Shown: positions 29,314 through 39,734, counted from the stretch's first letter. The stretch: DNA of 64,000 bases from Oscillospiraceae bacterium (GCA_022794215.1 JAAWEH010000021.1:50089-114088); one strand, 5' to 3'. Made by a program: numbers and translations. Notes: generated by a model from the sequence alone, not told the origin.

Positions 29314-29892
29314 ATGTCCTACAACTTTTTTGCCCTGTTGGGCCGGATGAAATACATTGACCGCTGGGGGCTGATGCGCAACACCCAGGTGGAGAATATC
29401 CAGGAGCACTCCCACATGGTCTCGGTGCTCTCCCACGCCCTGGCTGTCATCGGCCGGGAGAGGTTCGGCGCCCAGGTGGATCCGGGCCAAGCTGCCATCG
29501 CCGGGCTCTACCATGACGCCTCGGAGATTCTCACCGGAGACCTGCCCACCCCGGTAAAGTACGATAACCCCGCCATCAAAGAGGCATACAAGGCGGTGGA
29601 GCGGGTAGCGGCGGATAAGCTTCTCTCCCTCCTGCCCCGGGAGCTGCAGGGGGAGTTCGCCCCCTACGTCCGGGAGGAGCTGGAGCCCGAGCTGCTCGCC
29701 GTCGTAAAGGCCGCCGACAAGCTCTCCGCCCACATCAAGTGCCTGGAGGAGGTAAAGGCGGGCAACAACGAGTTCCGCTTGGCGGCAGAGCAGACCAAGG
29801 CCGCCCTGGAAAAGATGGATCTGCCCGCGCTAAGCTACTTTATGGAGCATTTCCTCCCCGCCTTTGAACTTACTTTAGACGAGCTGCAATAA
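29314..29892 (+). CDS. 5'-deoxynucleotidase (YfbR-like HD phosphohydrolase)
   Basis: MKYIDRWGLMRNTQVENIQEHSHMVSVLSHAL...GLYHDASEILTGDLPTPVKY. Confidence 0.9.
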   Translation: MSYNFFALLGRMKYIDRWGLMRNTQVENIQEHSHMVSVLSHALAVIGRERFGAQVDPGQAAIAGLYHDASEILTGDLPTPVKYDNPAIKEAYKAVERVAADKLLSLLPRELQGEFAPYVREELEPELLAVVKAADKLSAHIKCLEEVKAGNNEFRLAAEQTKAALEKMDLPALSYFMEHFLPAFELTLDELQ

Positions 29893-29905
29893 GGAGGTTT
29901 TATTT

Positions 29906-30175
29906 ATGAGAGCCATCGTCACTGTGATCGGAAAAGACCAGGTGGGCATCATCGCCCGGGTCTGCGCCCTTCTGAGCGACCAAGGGGTCAATGTGCTGGA
30001 CATTAGCCAAACCATTCTCCAGGAGTATTTCACCATGATCATGCTGGTAGACGCCTCAGGCGCCAAAGTGCCCTTTGCCCAGCTGGTGAAGCTGCTGGAG
30101 GAGGCGGGGAAGGAGCAGGGCCTGACCATCCACGCCCAAAGAGAGGACATATTCAATGCGATGCACCGCATTTGA
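29906..30175 (+). CDS. ACT domain-containing protein
   Basis: MRAIVTVIGKDQVGIIARVCALLSDQGVNVLDISQTILQEYFTMIMLVD. Confidence 0.92.
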   Translation: MRAIVTVIGKDQVGIIARVCALLSDQGVNVLDISQTILQEYFTMIMLVDASGAKVPFAQLVKLLEEAGKEQGLTIHAQREDIFNAMHRI

Positions 30176-30178
30176 GAG

Positions 30179-31552
30179 GTGATAGCCATGCCCATGTTCA
30201 ATTCCAATGAAATTTTAGATACCATCCATATGATCGACCAGCAGCACCTGGACGTGCGCACCATCACCATGGGGGTATCCCTGCTGGACTGCTGCGACCC
30301 GGATCCCAGGGCGGCCTGTGAGAAGATCTATGAGAAGATCGTCCGCTCCGCCAAGGATCTGGTGAAAACCGGGGAGGACATCGAGGCCGAGTTCGGCATC
30401 CCCATCGTCAACAAGCGCATCTCGGTGACCCCCATGGCTCTGGTGGCGGGGGCCTCCCGGTGTGAGGACTATACCCCCTTTGCCGTGGCCCTGGACAGGG
30501 CCCGGGCCGAGACGGGGGTCAACTTTATCGGGGGCTTCTCCGCCCTGGTGCAGAAGGGAATGACCCCTGCCGACGAGCGGCTCATCCGCTCCATCCCCTC
30601 CGCCCTCAGCGAGACTGAGCTGGTCTGCGGAAGCGTCAATGTGGGCTCTACCCGGGCGGGGATCAATATGGACGCGGTGGCCCTCATGGGCCGGACGATC
30701 AAGGAACTGGCGTCCAAAACCGCCGATGCCGCCGGCTTTGGCTGCGCCAAGCTGGTGGTGTTCTGCAACGCCGTGGAGGACAATCCCTTCATGGCCGGCG
30801 CCTTCCACGGGGTCAGCGAGCCCGACAGGGTCATCAACGTGGGGGTCTCCGGCCCCGGGGTGGTGTACCACGCCCTCCAGAGCGTAAAGGGGGAGCGCTT
30901 CGACGTGGTGGCCGAGACGGTGAAAAAGACCGCCTTCCGCATCACCCGGATGGGCCAGCTGGTGGCCCAGGAGGCCTCCCGCCGGCTGGACGTGCCCTTT
31001 GGCATCGTGGATCTCTCCCTGGCCCCCACCCCCGCCGTGGGGGACAGCGTGGCCCGGATTTTGGAGGAGATGGGGCTGGAGACCTGCGGCACCCACGGTA
31101 CCACCGCCGCCCTGGCCCTGCTCAACGACGCGGTGAAGAAGGGAGGCGTCATGGCCTCCTCCCATGTGGGCGGGCTCTCCGGAGCCTTTATCCCGGTGAG
31201 CGAGGACGAGGGAATGATCGCCGCCGCCCAGTCGGGAACCCTCACCCTGGACAAGTTGGAAGCCATGACCTGCGTGTGCTCGGTGGGACTGGACATGATC
31301 GCCGTCCCCGGGGACACCACCGCCGAGACCCTCTCGGCCATCATCGCCGACGAGGCGGCCATCGGCATGGTCAACTCCAAGACCACCGCCGTGCGGCTCA
31401 TCCCCGCCCCCGGCTGCAAGGTGGGGGACATGGTGGAGTTTGGAGGGCTGCTGGGCTCGGCCCCGGTGATGCCCCTCCACGGCGCCTCCAGCGCTGATTT
31501 TGTCCACCGGGGCGGGCGCATCCCGGCCCCCATGCAGAGCCTGCGCAACTAA
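30179..31552 (+). CDS. PFL-like / UPF0210 (DUF711) family protein
   Basis: [26 protein letters not shown] region; [45 protein letters not shown]; adjacent to its usual ACT-domain partner. Confidence 0.9.
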   Translation: MIAMPMFNSNEILDTIHMIDQQHLDVRTITMGVSLLDCCDPDPRAACEKIYEKIVRSAKDLVKTGEDIEAEFGIPIVNKRISVTPMALVAGASRCEDYTPFAVALDRARAETGVNFIGGFSALVQKGMTPADERLIRSIPSALSETELVCGSVNVGSTRAGINMDAVALMGRTIKELASKTADAAGFGCAKLVVFCNAVEDNPFMAGAFHGVSEPDRVINVGVSGPGVVYHALQSVKGERFDVVAETVKKTAFRITRMGQLVAQEASRRLDVPFGIVDLSLAPTPAVGDSVARILEEMGLETCGTHGTTAALALLNDAVKKGGVMASSHVGGLSGAFIPVSEDEGMIAAAQSGTLTLDKLEAMTCVCSVGLDMIAVPGDTTAETLSAIIADEAAIGMVNSKTTAVRLIPAPGCKVGDMVEFGGLLGSAPVMPLHGASSADFVHRGGRIPAPMQSLRN

Positions 31553-31702
31553 AAAGCACCGTCGGCAATCGCTGGTTGCGGAACTTCCAGCCTAAGCTGG
31601 TGGAGCCGCAACCAGGCATTTTGGTATATTGAGTGAGGGGCAGGGAAGCTTTCCCGGCCCCTCGCCGTCTATGTATGGGCGGATAACAGATACCAAGGAG
31701 GA

Positions 31703-32374
31703 ATGAAAATGACATTGGGCGAAAGCATCTATTATTACCGTAAGCGCTCCGGTATGTCTCAGGAGGCTCTTGCCGAGCGGGTGGGTGTGTCCCGGCAGGC
31801 GGTATCCCGCTGGGAACTGGGGGACACCACCCCGGAGGTGGGCAAGCTGATGGCCCTGGCAGAGGCCTTTGGCATCACCACCGACCAGCTGCTCAGCGGC
31901 AAGGAGCCGGAAGAGCCCTCCCCGGGAGAGGGGCCCGTCCCCAATTCGGAATGGGATAAACTTCCCGGCTTTTTGGCGCGGATGATCCGCCGCCACGGCT
32001 GGCTGGCGGGGGTGTACATTGCCCTCCAGGGTTTGGGGGGCATCCTGGTGGGCGGGGTCGCCCGGTTTGCCTTCGGACGAATGTTCCGGGTGGCGGCAGA
32101 CAGCTTCCAAAATTTTGGCGGCTTTGGCGGCTGGGGCGTTTCGGCGGTAGACAGCGCGGGAAATGCGATAGAACTGCCCCCGGAGGCCCTGGAGCAGCTC
32201 ATGGAACAGGTCGGAGGCGGAGCCTTCGGTTCCGGGCAGGTGACGGCAGTGTCCGGTATGGGGGAGGTCTTTATGACCATCGCCACCGTTATCATGGTCA
32301 TTGGGCTTTTGACCGCCATCGCCGGCACCATACTGGCGGTGATATTATACCGAAAGGGACGAAAAGAAGCTTAA
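31703..32374 (+). CDS. XRE-family HTH regulator with C-terminal TM region
   Basis: MTLGESIYYYRKRSGMSQEALAERVGVSRQAVSRWELGDTTPEVGKLMALAEAFGITTDQLLSG. Confidence 0.9.
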   Translation: MKMTLGESIYYYRKRSGMSQEALAERVGVSRQAVSRWELGDTTPEVGKLMALAEAFGITTDQLLSGKEPEEPSPGEGPVPNSEWDKLPGFLARMIRRHGWLAGVYIALQGLGGILVGGVARFAFGRMFRVAADSFQNFGGFGGWGVSAVDSAGNAIELPPEALEQLMEQVGGGAFGSGQVTAVSGMGEVFMTIATVIMVIGLLTAIAGTILAVILYRKGRKEA

Positions 32375-32498
32375 AAAATCCGCATAGCCGCCTCATCCTC
32401 TTGAACTTGGGGGTGGAGCGGAGTACAATAAAGGAAAAGGCGGCTTTTTTAAGACAAAAACCTATTTGGCGAAACACACCGGAAAGGGAGCGAAGATC

Positions 32499-35156
32499 AT
32501 GGAGGCAAAACGGATTTTGCGGGCGGCGCTGGCACTGACATTGACGGCAGGGGCCTGTACCCTCCCGGCTTCGGCGGCAGGGGTCAAGTGGGAGAAAGAG
32601 CCCGCTTCCTGGGCCGTTGAGCAGATGGAGGATCTGGCCGGCGCCGGGATCCTGGGGCAAGGAACCTACAATCCCACCGTCATCATGAACCGGGGAGGGT
32701 TTTGCTATTTCATGGTCAATATCATCCACCGGGAGGGCAGGCGGGATCTTTTGAGCGCGGCCACCCCCGTGGCGGTAGACTATTTCAGCGATGTGACCAG
32801 TCCCGACGGCTTCGGCGGACGGTATAACATGTATACGGCGGCGGCCTACGGCCTTACCGAGGGAGCTTTGGTGGACGGCAAGCGGCTGGCCGACTGTGAC
32901 AGCAATCTGACCCGGGAGCAGGCCGCCAAGATGATGTGTGCTCTGGTGGACGCGCTGGAGATGTATACCGGGGCCGAAATTGAGGAGGTAAACGGATCCA
33001 GGAGCTTTGCGGATGCGGACGCCATTAGTCCCTGGGCCGCAGCCTCGGTGAACCGGGTCTCCGCGTTGGGACTTTTGAAGGGGGACGAGGCCGGACGCTT
33101 CAACCCCCAGGGGATCCTTACCTTCCAGGAGGCCTGCGTTATGCTGGATCGGGTCTTTCGGGCGGCGGAGGCGGCCAATTGGAACCGGGAGGAGGCTTTG
33201 GGCATCGGACACCTGAACTCTGCGCTGGAGGTGGAGACAGAGTGGGCGGTTCACACCACCGGAGAACTATACCTGCTGGGGCGGAACGGAGAGCAGTCAG
33301 TCCTTCAGATCAGGGGCCGGGATGGGGAGAACCCCTGTGTCCGGGTGGAGCGCTTTGACGAAAACGGCCATTCCGCCGGCATCCAGGACATCCCCGTGGA
33401 GCTGGACTTCTGCGCCGGCTTCTATGAGGGGGAGGAGGCCTACTACCTGGCCTTCGGGCAGGACAACATGGAGGAGGACGACGGTAAGGAGGTCTACCGC
33501 ATCGTCCGCTACGACAAAAGCTGGAACCGGCTTGCCGCCGCCTCTGTGACAGGCGGAGAGAGCTATACCACCCAGCCCTACCGTTCCACCAGCCATGTAG
33601 CCATGGCGGAGGAGGACGGAGTTTTGATCCTCCACACCTCCCGGCTGCGGTACCTCACGCCAAAAGACGGTCTGCGCCACCAGTCCAACATCACCATCAA
33701 GATCAGCACTCCGGACATGCGCGTTTTGTCTGTGAGTCCTCCCTTTCCCGGCAACCACGTGAGCCATTCCTTCGCCCAGTATGTGGCCTTTGACGGGGGC
33801 GAGCCGGTCTATGCCGACCACGGAGACGCTTATCCCCGGGGCTTTGCCCTGAATCTGGACGCCGCCACCGGATACGGCAAGGAGCTGAACTTTTTCCCCT
33901 TCTCCGGCGAGATCGGGCAGAACGCCACCTACGCCATCCCCGGCGGCCTGGGTATCAGCGGAGACAACTACCTCTTTGCCGGGGCCTCCTCCCCCCAGAA
34001 GGGGAACGACAAGCTGGAGTACGCCAACGCTTTTCTGGCGGTGATTCCCAAGGAGGGCTATCCCAACAGCCGGCCGGAGATCAAGTGGCTCACCGGCTTC
34101 CCCGCCGACGGGGAGGAATATGTGGATCAGGTCAGCATGGTGGAAATGAATAACAATACCTTTGTGGTCATGTGGCAGACGGTCAAGAAGTCCGGCCGAA
34201 CCACGGTGGGAGATTTCGGTGACTTCTGCTACGCCGTCTTTGACGGCCAGGGGAACCAGATCGGCCAAACGAAGGCCCTGCCGGACTTTATGATCCCTAA
34301 TGCAGACCCCCTGGTGGAGGGCGGCAGCATCCGCTGGGTTCGGCCCGAGGCGGGGCCCTACGGGGTGTTCGGAAGCTATCCCTCCCGGCATTTGAAGGCC
34401 TACGGGCTGGAGATCGATCTGAACGATGAAAGCCAGGGGCGGCCCGCCATCATTCAGCCGGAGGCGTCCGTCCCAGCCGCTTTTACGCTGAACAGAACGG
34501 ATATGACCTTCAGCGCTCCCGGGGAGACTTTTGTTTTAAAGGTGGCTTTGACCCCGGAGGACGCCAAGGCTGACGTGACCTGGAGCTCCAGCGATCCCTC
34601 GGTTGCGTCTGTCTCCTGGAACGGGGTGCTTACCGCCGTCAGCAAGGGAACCGCTACGATCCGTGTGAAAGTGGAGGGAGTGGGAACCAAGACGTGCATC
34701 GTCCGCTGCAATTTTGTGGACAGCGAAGTGCCCACCAGCCCCTCCGCCGGCGGCTCCAGCAGCACCCCCCTGCCCGCCGACGGCAGAACCGACTACTACC
34801 GCGCGGACTGGGACAACGGAAAGTGGATGGCCCTGGAGGTGCTGGAGGGCAAGACCATCCGCCTGACCGGCTGTATGCCCGATCTGCCGGATTACTACAA
34901 CTATGTGGTCCTCCAGGCCTATGAGGAGCAGGCCGAGGTGCCCCTGATCCCCGGGCGGGATTTCGCCTTGGAGGTGACTGTGGACACCGCCCGGTTCCGG
35001 GAGGAGGATCAGAGCAAAATGTACTATATTACCCCCATGGTCTGCCAGAACCATGTGCCGGGGAAAAAGAACCTGGCGGGCTTTTCCTTTGATGGGGCCA
35101 AAGTGTTCCTGACCCTTAACGACGAGGGAGAGTGCACCTTCCGGGTGGTGGAATAG
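32499..35156 (+). CDS. Secreted S-layer-homology plus Ig-like (BIG2) domain protein
   Basis: Signal peptide MEAKRILRAALALTLTAGACTLPASAAG; SLH-like SFADADAISPWAAASVNRVSALGLLKGDEAGRFNPQGILTFQEACVML; VTWSSSDPSVASVSWNGVLTAVSKGTATIRVKVEG. Confidence 0.85.
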   Translation: MEAKRILRAALALTLTAGACTLPASAAGVKWEKEPASWAVEQMEDLAGAGILGQGTYNPTVIMNRGGFCYFMVNIIHREGRRDLLSAATPVAVDYFSDVTSPDGFGGRYNMYTAAAYGLTEGALVDGKRLADCDSNLTREQAAKMMCALVDALEMYTGAEIEEVNGSRSFADADAISPWAAASVNRVSALGLLKGDEAGRFNPQGILTFQEACVMLDRVFRAAEAANWNREEALGIGHLNSALEVETEWAVHTTGELYLLGRNGEQSVLQIRGRDGENPCVRVERFDENGHSAGIQDIPVELDFCAGFYEGEEAYYLAFGQDNMEEDDGKEVYRIVRYDKSWNRLAAASVTGGESYTTQPYRSTSHVAMAEEDGVLILHTSRLRYLTPKDGLRHQSNITIKISTPDMRVLSVSPPFPGNHVSHSFAQYVAFDGGEPVYADHGDAYPRGFALNLDAATGYGKELNFFPFSGEIGQNATYAIPGGLGISGDNYLFAGASSPQKGNDKLEYANAFLAVIPKEGYPNSRPEIKWLTGFPADGEEYVDQVSMVEMNNNTFVVMWQTVKKSGRTTVGDFGDFCYAVFDGQGNQIGQTKALPDFMIPNADPLVEGGSIRWVRPEAGPYGVFGSYPSRHLKAYGLEIDLNDESQGRPAIIQPEASVPAAFTLNRTDMTFSAPGETFVLKVALTPEDAKADVTWSSSDPSVASVSWNGVLTAVSKGTATIRVKVEGVGTKTCIVRCNFVDSEVPTSPSAGGSSSTPLPADGRTDYYRADWDNGKWMALEVLEGKTIRLTGCMPDLPDYYNYVVLQAYEEQAEVPLIPGRDFALEVTVDTARFREEDQSKMYYITPMVCQNHVPGKKNLAGFSFDGAKVFLTLNDEGECTFRVVE

Positions 35157-35300
35157 TAAAAAGGGTTCAGGTATTATGGGGGCTGTCTTAGGACAGCCCC
35201 CATAAATTTTGGGACAGCCCCCATAAAATTCTTTCCAAATTTCTCCGGTTGGTATATACTATAGCCAACCCTTAGAGAATTTGTACAGGAGGTCATTTTC

Positions 35301-36635
35301 ATGTTGAATCTGGATCTTTCCAATGTTTCCCCCTTCCTTCCCATGGGCTGGCGCACCGGGGAGGAGAAGGCCCTGGAGAAGGCCCACGACCATGTGATGA
35401 ACGGCACCGGCGCGGGCAGCGATTTTCTGGGCTGGGTTCGTCTTCCCGCCGATTATGATAAAGAGGAGTTCGCCCGGATCCAGAGGGCGGCGGAGAAGAT
35501 CCGCTCCGATTCCAAGGCCCTGGTGGTCATCGGCATCGGCGGAAGCTACCTGGGAGCCCGGGCAGTCATCGAGACCCTGACCTCCAACAACTTCAATCTG
35601 ACCCGGAAGGAGGGCCCGGCCATCTATTTTGCCGGCAACGGCCTGTCCTCCGACGGCATCAACGAGGTCATCGACCTTGTGAAGGACGTGGACTTCTCGG
35701 TGAACGTCATCTCCAAGTCGGGCACCACCACCGAACCTGCCATCGCCTTCCGCATTTTTAAGGCCCTGCTGGAGGAGAAGTACGGCAAAGAGGGGGCCCG
35801 GGAGCGCATTTACGCCACCACCGACGCCAAGCGGGGGGCATTGAAGGGCCTTGCCGACAAGGAGGGCTACGAGGAGTTCGTGGTGCCCGACAACGTGGGC
35901 GGGCGTTACAGCGTCCTCACCGCCGTGGGCCTGCTGCCCATCGCCGCCGCCGGCATCGACATCCGGGCTCTCATGGACGGGGCGAAGGAGGAGATGGAGC
36001 TCCTGGCCAAGCCCGGCATGGACAACCCCGCCTGGCAGTATGCCGCCGCCCGCCACGCCCTCTATGAAAGCGGTAAACGGGTGGAGATCCTGGCCGGCTA
36101 CGAGCCCGCCTTCCGTTTCTTTGCCGAGTGGTGGAAGCAGCTTTACGGCGAGAGCGAGGGGAAGGACGGCAAGGGCCTGTTTCCCGCCAGCGTGGAGTTC
36201 ACCGCCGATCTTCACTCCATGGGCCAGTTCATCCAGCAGGGCGAGCGGATCATGTTCGAGACGGTGATCCGCTTTGACAAGGGTCACACCCAGCGGGTGA
36301 TCCCCGACGATCCGGAGAATGTGGACGGACTTAACTTCCTGTCGGGTAAGACCCTGGACTTTGTGGCCGAGCGGGCTCTCCAGGGGGTGACCCTGGCCCA
36401 TGTGGACGGCGGCGTGCCCAACATTCTCATCACCGTCCCCGCCCGGGACGAAAAGAGCCTGGGAGGGCTGATCTATTTCTTCGAGTTTGCCTGCGGGATC
36501 TCGGGCTATCTCCTGGGGGTCAATCCCTTTGACCAGCCCGGAGTGGAGGCCTATAAAAATAATATGTATGCCCTCCTGGGCAAGCCCGGCTATGAAAAGC
36601 AGAGGGCGGAATTAGAAAGACGGCTGGAAAGTTAA
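35301..36635 (+). CDS. pgi: Glucose-6-phosphate isomerase
   Basis: [19 protein letters not shown]...[19 protein letters not shown]...[23 protein letters not shown]. Confidence 0.96.
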   Translation: MLNLDLSNVSPFLPMGWRTGEEKALEKAHDHVMNGTGAGSDFLGWVRLPADYDKEEFARIQRAAEKIRSDSKALVVIGIGGSYLGARAVIETLTSNNFNLTRKEGPAIYFAGNGLSSDGINEVIDLVKDVDFSVNVISKSGTTTEPAIAFRIFKALLEEKYGKEGARERIYATTDAKRGALKGLADKEGYEEFVVPDNVGGRYSVLTAVGLLPIAAAGIDIRALMDGAKEEMELLAKPGMDNPAWQYAAARHALYESGKRVEILAGYEPAFRFFAEWWKQLYGESEGKDGKGLFPASVEFTADLHSMGQFIQQGERIMFETVIRFDKGHTQRVIPDDPENVDGLNFLSGKTLDFVAERALQGVTLAHVDGGVPNILITVPARDEKSLGGLIYFFEFACGISGYLLGVNPFDQPGVEAYKNNMYALLGKPGYEKQRAELERRLES

Positions 36636-36860
36636 ATCTCTGCAAAAGGCGGTTGCATTTCAGGGGGAAAAATGGTAATATAATACCAGGAAGCAAAAAT
36701 GCTTGCTGGCAAAGGCATTTTTGCGAGACCGTCAATCCCGTGGCCGCGCGCAGCGCGGAAGGGCGATAGCCCTCTGGCTTGCACAGCAAGACTGACTGCG
36801 GATATCATACCATAGACCGGAAAAATCTGTCCGGCGGACAAAGTGAAGGAGTGATTCATC

Positions 36861-37274
36861 ATGGTGCGAGTGATCATGGGAGTCAAAGGAACGGGCAAGA
36901 CCAAGCAGATGATCGAACTCATCAACTCCGCGGCCAAGAGCGAGGCCGGCAGCGTGGTGTGCATCGAGCATGGCTCCAAGCTGACCTACGACATCCACTA
37001 TCAGATCCGGCTGGTGGAGGCGAAGGAATACGCCATCAGCAGCTTCGATATGCTCAAGGGCTTCATCAGCGGCCTCCATGCGGGCAACTACGACATTACC
37101 CACGTGTTCGTGGAGAGCCTGACCAAGATCGTCGGCGTAGAGGCTGAGGATCCCAGTGTGGAGCAGTTCCTGGATTGGCTCAACCTCTTCGGGGAGAAGA
37201 ACGGCATCAAGTTCACCGTCACCATCAGCGCCGATACCTCTCTGGCGTCCGATGGGGTAAAGAAGTATTTCTAA
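36861..37274 (+). CDS. Small P-loop protein of unknown function
   Basis: MVRVIMGVKGTGKTKQMIELINSAAKSEAGSVVCIEHG: Walker A GVKGTGKT. Confidence 0.75.
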   Translation: MVRVIMGVKGTGKTKQMIELINSAAKSEAGSVVCIEHGSKLTYDIHYQIRLVEAKEYAISSFDMLKGFISGLHAGNYDITHVFVESLTKIVGVEAEDPSVEQFLDWLNLFGEKNGIKFTVTISADTSLASDGVKKYF

Positions 37275-37288
37275 GGGAACAAAAATCA

Positions 37289-37326
37289 AAAACGGCCCGT
37301 CAGGATTTTCCTGACGGGCCGTTTTT
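37289..37326. terminator. Bidirectional terminator between the P-loop gene and bioB
   Basis: aaaaacggcccgtcaggattttcctgacgggccgtttttt. Confidence 0.8.
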
Positions 37327-37358
37327 TGGAGGGAGATAATTTCGTATAAAGGGTGGGC

Positions 37359-38333
37359 TCAGCCCCGGACGGGATCGGGAACCTCCGGGTGAAAGCCCAG
37401 GCGCTCAATAAGTTCCAGGTCGCCGGTGATGGTGGTGCCCTCAATGGTGAGCATGTTTCCGGTAATGGCGGCGTTGGCCCCGGCCCGGAAGAACTTCTCG
37501 CCCCCGTCGGGGAACCGGTCCCGGCCGGCGGCAATGCGGATCCAGGCAGTGGGGTTGAGGTACCGGAAGATAGCCGTGGCGCGGATCACATCCTCCTCGG
37601 AGATAAGCTCCACATTCTCCAAAGGGGTGCCGGGAATGGGCCGCAGCAGGTTCAGGGGGATGGAATCCACCTCCAGTCCGGCAAGCTCCAAAGCCAGATC
37701 CAGCCGATCCTGCCAGGTTTCCCCCAGCCCCAGGATCCCGCCGGAGCACACCTTCAGCCCCGCTTCCTTGGCCCGCAATACGTTGTCCACCTTGTCCTGA
37801 TAGGTGTGGGTGGAACAGATCTGGGGAAAGTACCGCCGGGAGGTCTCCAGGTTGGAGTGGATCTGGGTTACGCCGGCTTCCTTCAAGGCCCGCATTTCCT
37901 CCACGCTCTGCAGCCCGTGGGAGACGCACAGGGCCAGGTTGGTCTCCTTGCGCAGCAGCCGGTAGGCCTCCAGCGATTTTTCCAGATCCTTCCCGTGGAC
38001 GCCCCGGCCCACGGTCACCACAGAGTAGCGATAGATGCCCGATTCCTCGTTGCACTTGCCCTCAGCCAGGATATCCTGGGCCGGCAGGAAGGGGTGGGCC
38101 TCCACCGGGGCATGGCTGCACCGGGATTGGGCGCAGAACCGGCAGTCCTCGCTGCACCGCCCGCTGCGCCCGCTGATCACGCTGCAAAAATCAAAACCAT
38201 CTCCGCACAGGGCCCTGCGGATCTGATCCGCCCCCCGGCTCAGTTCCTCCAGATCGGCGGTGAGCAGCCGCTCCAAGTCGTCTTCCCGGGTCAGCCGACG
38301 GCCCTGAGTGATCTCTTGTGCCAGTTGCTGCAT
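37359..38333 (-). CDS. bioB: Biotin synthase
   Basis: SVISGRSGRCSEDCRFCAQS radical-SAM CxxxCxxC; NLETSRRYFPQICSTHTYQDKVDNVLRAKEAGLKVCSGGILGLGE. Confidence 0.95.
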   Translation of the reverse strand: MQQLAQEITQGRRLTREDDLERLLTADLEELSRGADQIRRALCGDGFDFCSVISGRSGRCSEDCRFCAQSRCSHAPVEAHPFLPAQDILAEGKCNEESGIYRYSVVTVGRGVHGKDLEKSLEAYRLLRKETNLALCVSHGLQSVEEMRALKEAGVTQIHSNLETSRRYFPQICSTHTYQDKVDNVLRAKEAGLKVCSGGILGLGETWQDRLDLALELAGLEVDSIPLNLLRPIPGTPLENVELISEEDVIRATAIFRYLNPTAWIRIAAGRDRFPDGGEKFFRAGANAAITGNMLTIEGTTITGDLELIERLGFHPEVPDPVRG

Positions 38334-38371
38334 AGACGACCCCTCCAGGTTGTAAACCAATTATGGAAATA

Positions 38372-38423
38372 AGTATACAGCACACCTGTTAGAATGTCAA
38401 CTAATTTTGGAATTTGGTTGACA
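38372..38423 (-). promoter_or_regulatory. bioB promoter with overlapping BirA-like operator
   Basis: Minus strand TTGACA-N17-TATACT (38400-38395 / 38377-38372); inverted repeat tgtcaac-N15-gttgaca at 38395-38423 overlaps the -35. Confidence 0.7.
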
Positions 38424-38455
38424 AAAGAGAGGAGACAGCCCGCCGGCTCCGGGCA

Positions 38456-38493
38456 AAAAAAGCCCTTCGCCTTTTGGCGAAGGGCTTTTTTAA
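38456..38493 (-). terminator. Terminator downstream of lepB copy 1
   Basis: aaaaaagcccttcgccttttggcgaagggcttttttaa. Confidence 0.8.
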
Positions 38494-39098
38494 TCAATGG
38501 CGCCAAAATTCTGGAAGGGAGAGATCACCCACAGCGCTCGTCCAAGGACATAACGCTCGTCCACAGGCCCCAGCAGCTGGTGGCGGCTGTCCGAGGAGTG
38601 GTTGCGGTTGTCGCCCAAAACGTAGACAGAGCCCTCCGGCACGGTGAGATCCAAATAGATCAAAGCGGAATCGGTGGGCTGTTCCATGATTCCGTTGATA
38701 TAGGGCTCATCCAAGGCGACGCCGTCCACATAGACGCAGTGGGCGTCGTAGTCCACCCGCACGTGCTGCCCCTCCACGGCGATGACCCGTTTGACCACGG
38801 GGGCGGTCTCAGGCCAAGGGAAGTCGGGCTTGCGGAGAACCACCACATCCCCCTGCTTGGGGGTATAGCCCACCGATTGGAGCAGCAGCAGGTCTCCCTC
38901 GTGAAGGGTGGGAAGCATGGAGGAGCCCACCACGCCGATGATCCGCCCTACCAGGGTAAAGACCAAGATGAGGCATACCAGGGCCATCACCAGGGCCTGA
39001 ACCCAAAAATAGAGATCCAGCCGAAAGGAGCCCTTCTCCTCGTTGGGATTTTCCCCCGGCCCCTGATTTTCAGTTGGGAGTATGGTTTCGTCGGACAT
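38490..39098 (-). CDS. lepB: Signal peptidase I, copy 1
   Basis: GVVGSSMLPTLHEGDLLLL...VKRVIAVEGQHVRV...VYVLGDNRNHSSDSRHQLLGPVDERYVLGRALWV. Confidence 0.93.
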   Translation of the reverse strand: MSDETILPTENQGPGENPNEEKGSFRLDLYFWVQALVMALVCLILVFTLVGRIIGVVGSSMLPTLHEGDLLLLQSVGYTPKQGDVVVLRKPDFPWPETAPVVKRVIAVEGQHVRVDYDAHCVYVDGVALDEPYINGIMEQPTDSALIYLDLTVPEGSVYVLGDNRNHSSDSRHQLLGPVDERYVLGRALWVISPFQNFGAID

Positions 39099-39188
39099 GG
39101 GATCAACTCCAAAGGTTTGATTTTGTTATTATAGCCCAATTGGAGAAAAAATGCAACGGGGCAGTCAAAAGGTTCGGCCAAGCCGCAC

Positions 39189-39734
39189 TCAGGGCCCCAT
39201 GTTCCAAAGGGCCTTGCCCCACACGCCGCTGACATGGACGCAGCCCAACTGCTCATGCCGGCTGTCGAAGGAATGGTTCCGGTTATCCCCCAGAACATAG
39301 ACCCGGCCCGGGGGCACCGTCACGTCCAAAAGGCGTATGGCAGGGTTCCGGGTATCCGTCATAGCCTCTGGAACATAGGGTTCGTCCAGAATGACCCCGT
39401 CTACGGTGACCGTGTTGGCGGCATAGTCCACAACCACGTGCTGCCCCTCCACGGCGATGACCCGTTTGATGACCATTCCCAGCTCGCCGGCGGAGAGGAT
39501 GACCACATCCCCGCTCCGGAAAGAAGCTCCCATTTGGAACAGGATCCGGTCACCCTCCTGAAAGGCAGGAGCCATGGAGCTTCCCGCCGCCTCATAAACC
39601 CGAAGGGAAGAGCAAAAGTTCAGCGCCAAAGAGAGAACAAAGACCAGAAAAAAGGTGAGCAGAAATATTTTGGGCCGGGACAGAGATTTTTTGGCTTTTT
39701 CCTCCATTGCCTCATTCCCCCAAGATGGTGACAT
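39189..39734 (-). CDS. lepB: Signal peptidase I, copy 2
   Basis: VYEAAGSSMAPAFQEGDRILFQ...VIKRVIAVEGQHVVV...VYVLGDNRNHSFDSRHEQLGCVHVSGVWGKALWN. Confidence 0.92.
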   Translation of the reverse strand: MSPSWGNEAMEEKAKKSLSRPKIFLLTFFLVFVLSLALNFCSSLRVYEAAGSSMAPAFQEGDRILFQMGASFRSGDVVILSAGELGMVIKRVIAVEGQHVVVDYAANTVTVDGVILDEPYVPEAMTDTRNPAIRLLDVTVPPGRVYVLGDNRNHSFDSRHEQLGCVHVSGVWGKALWNMGP

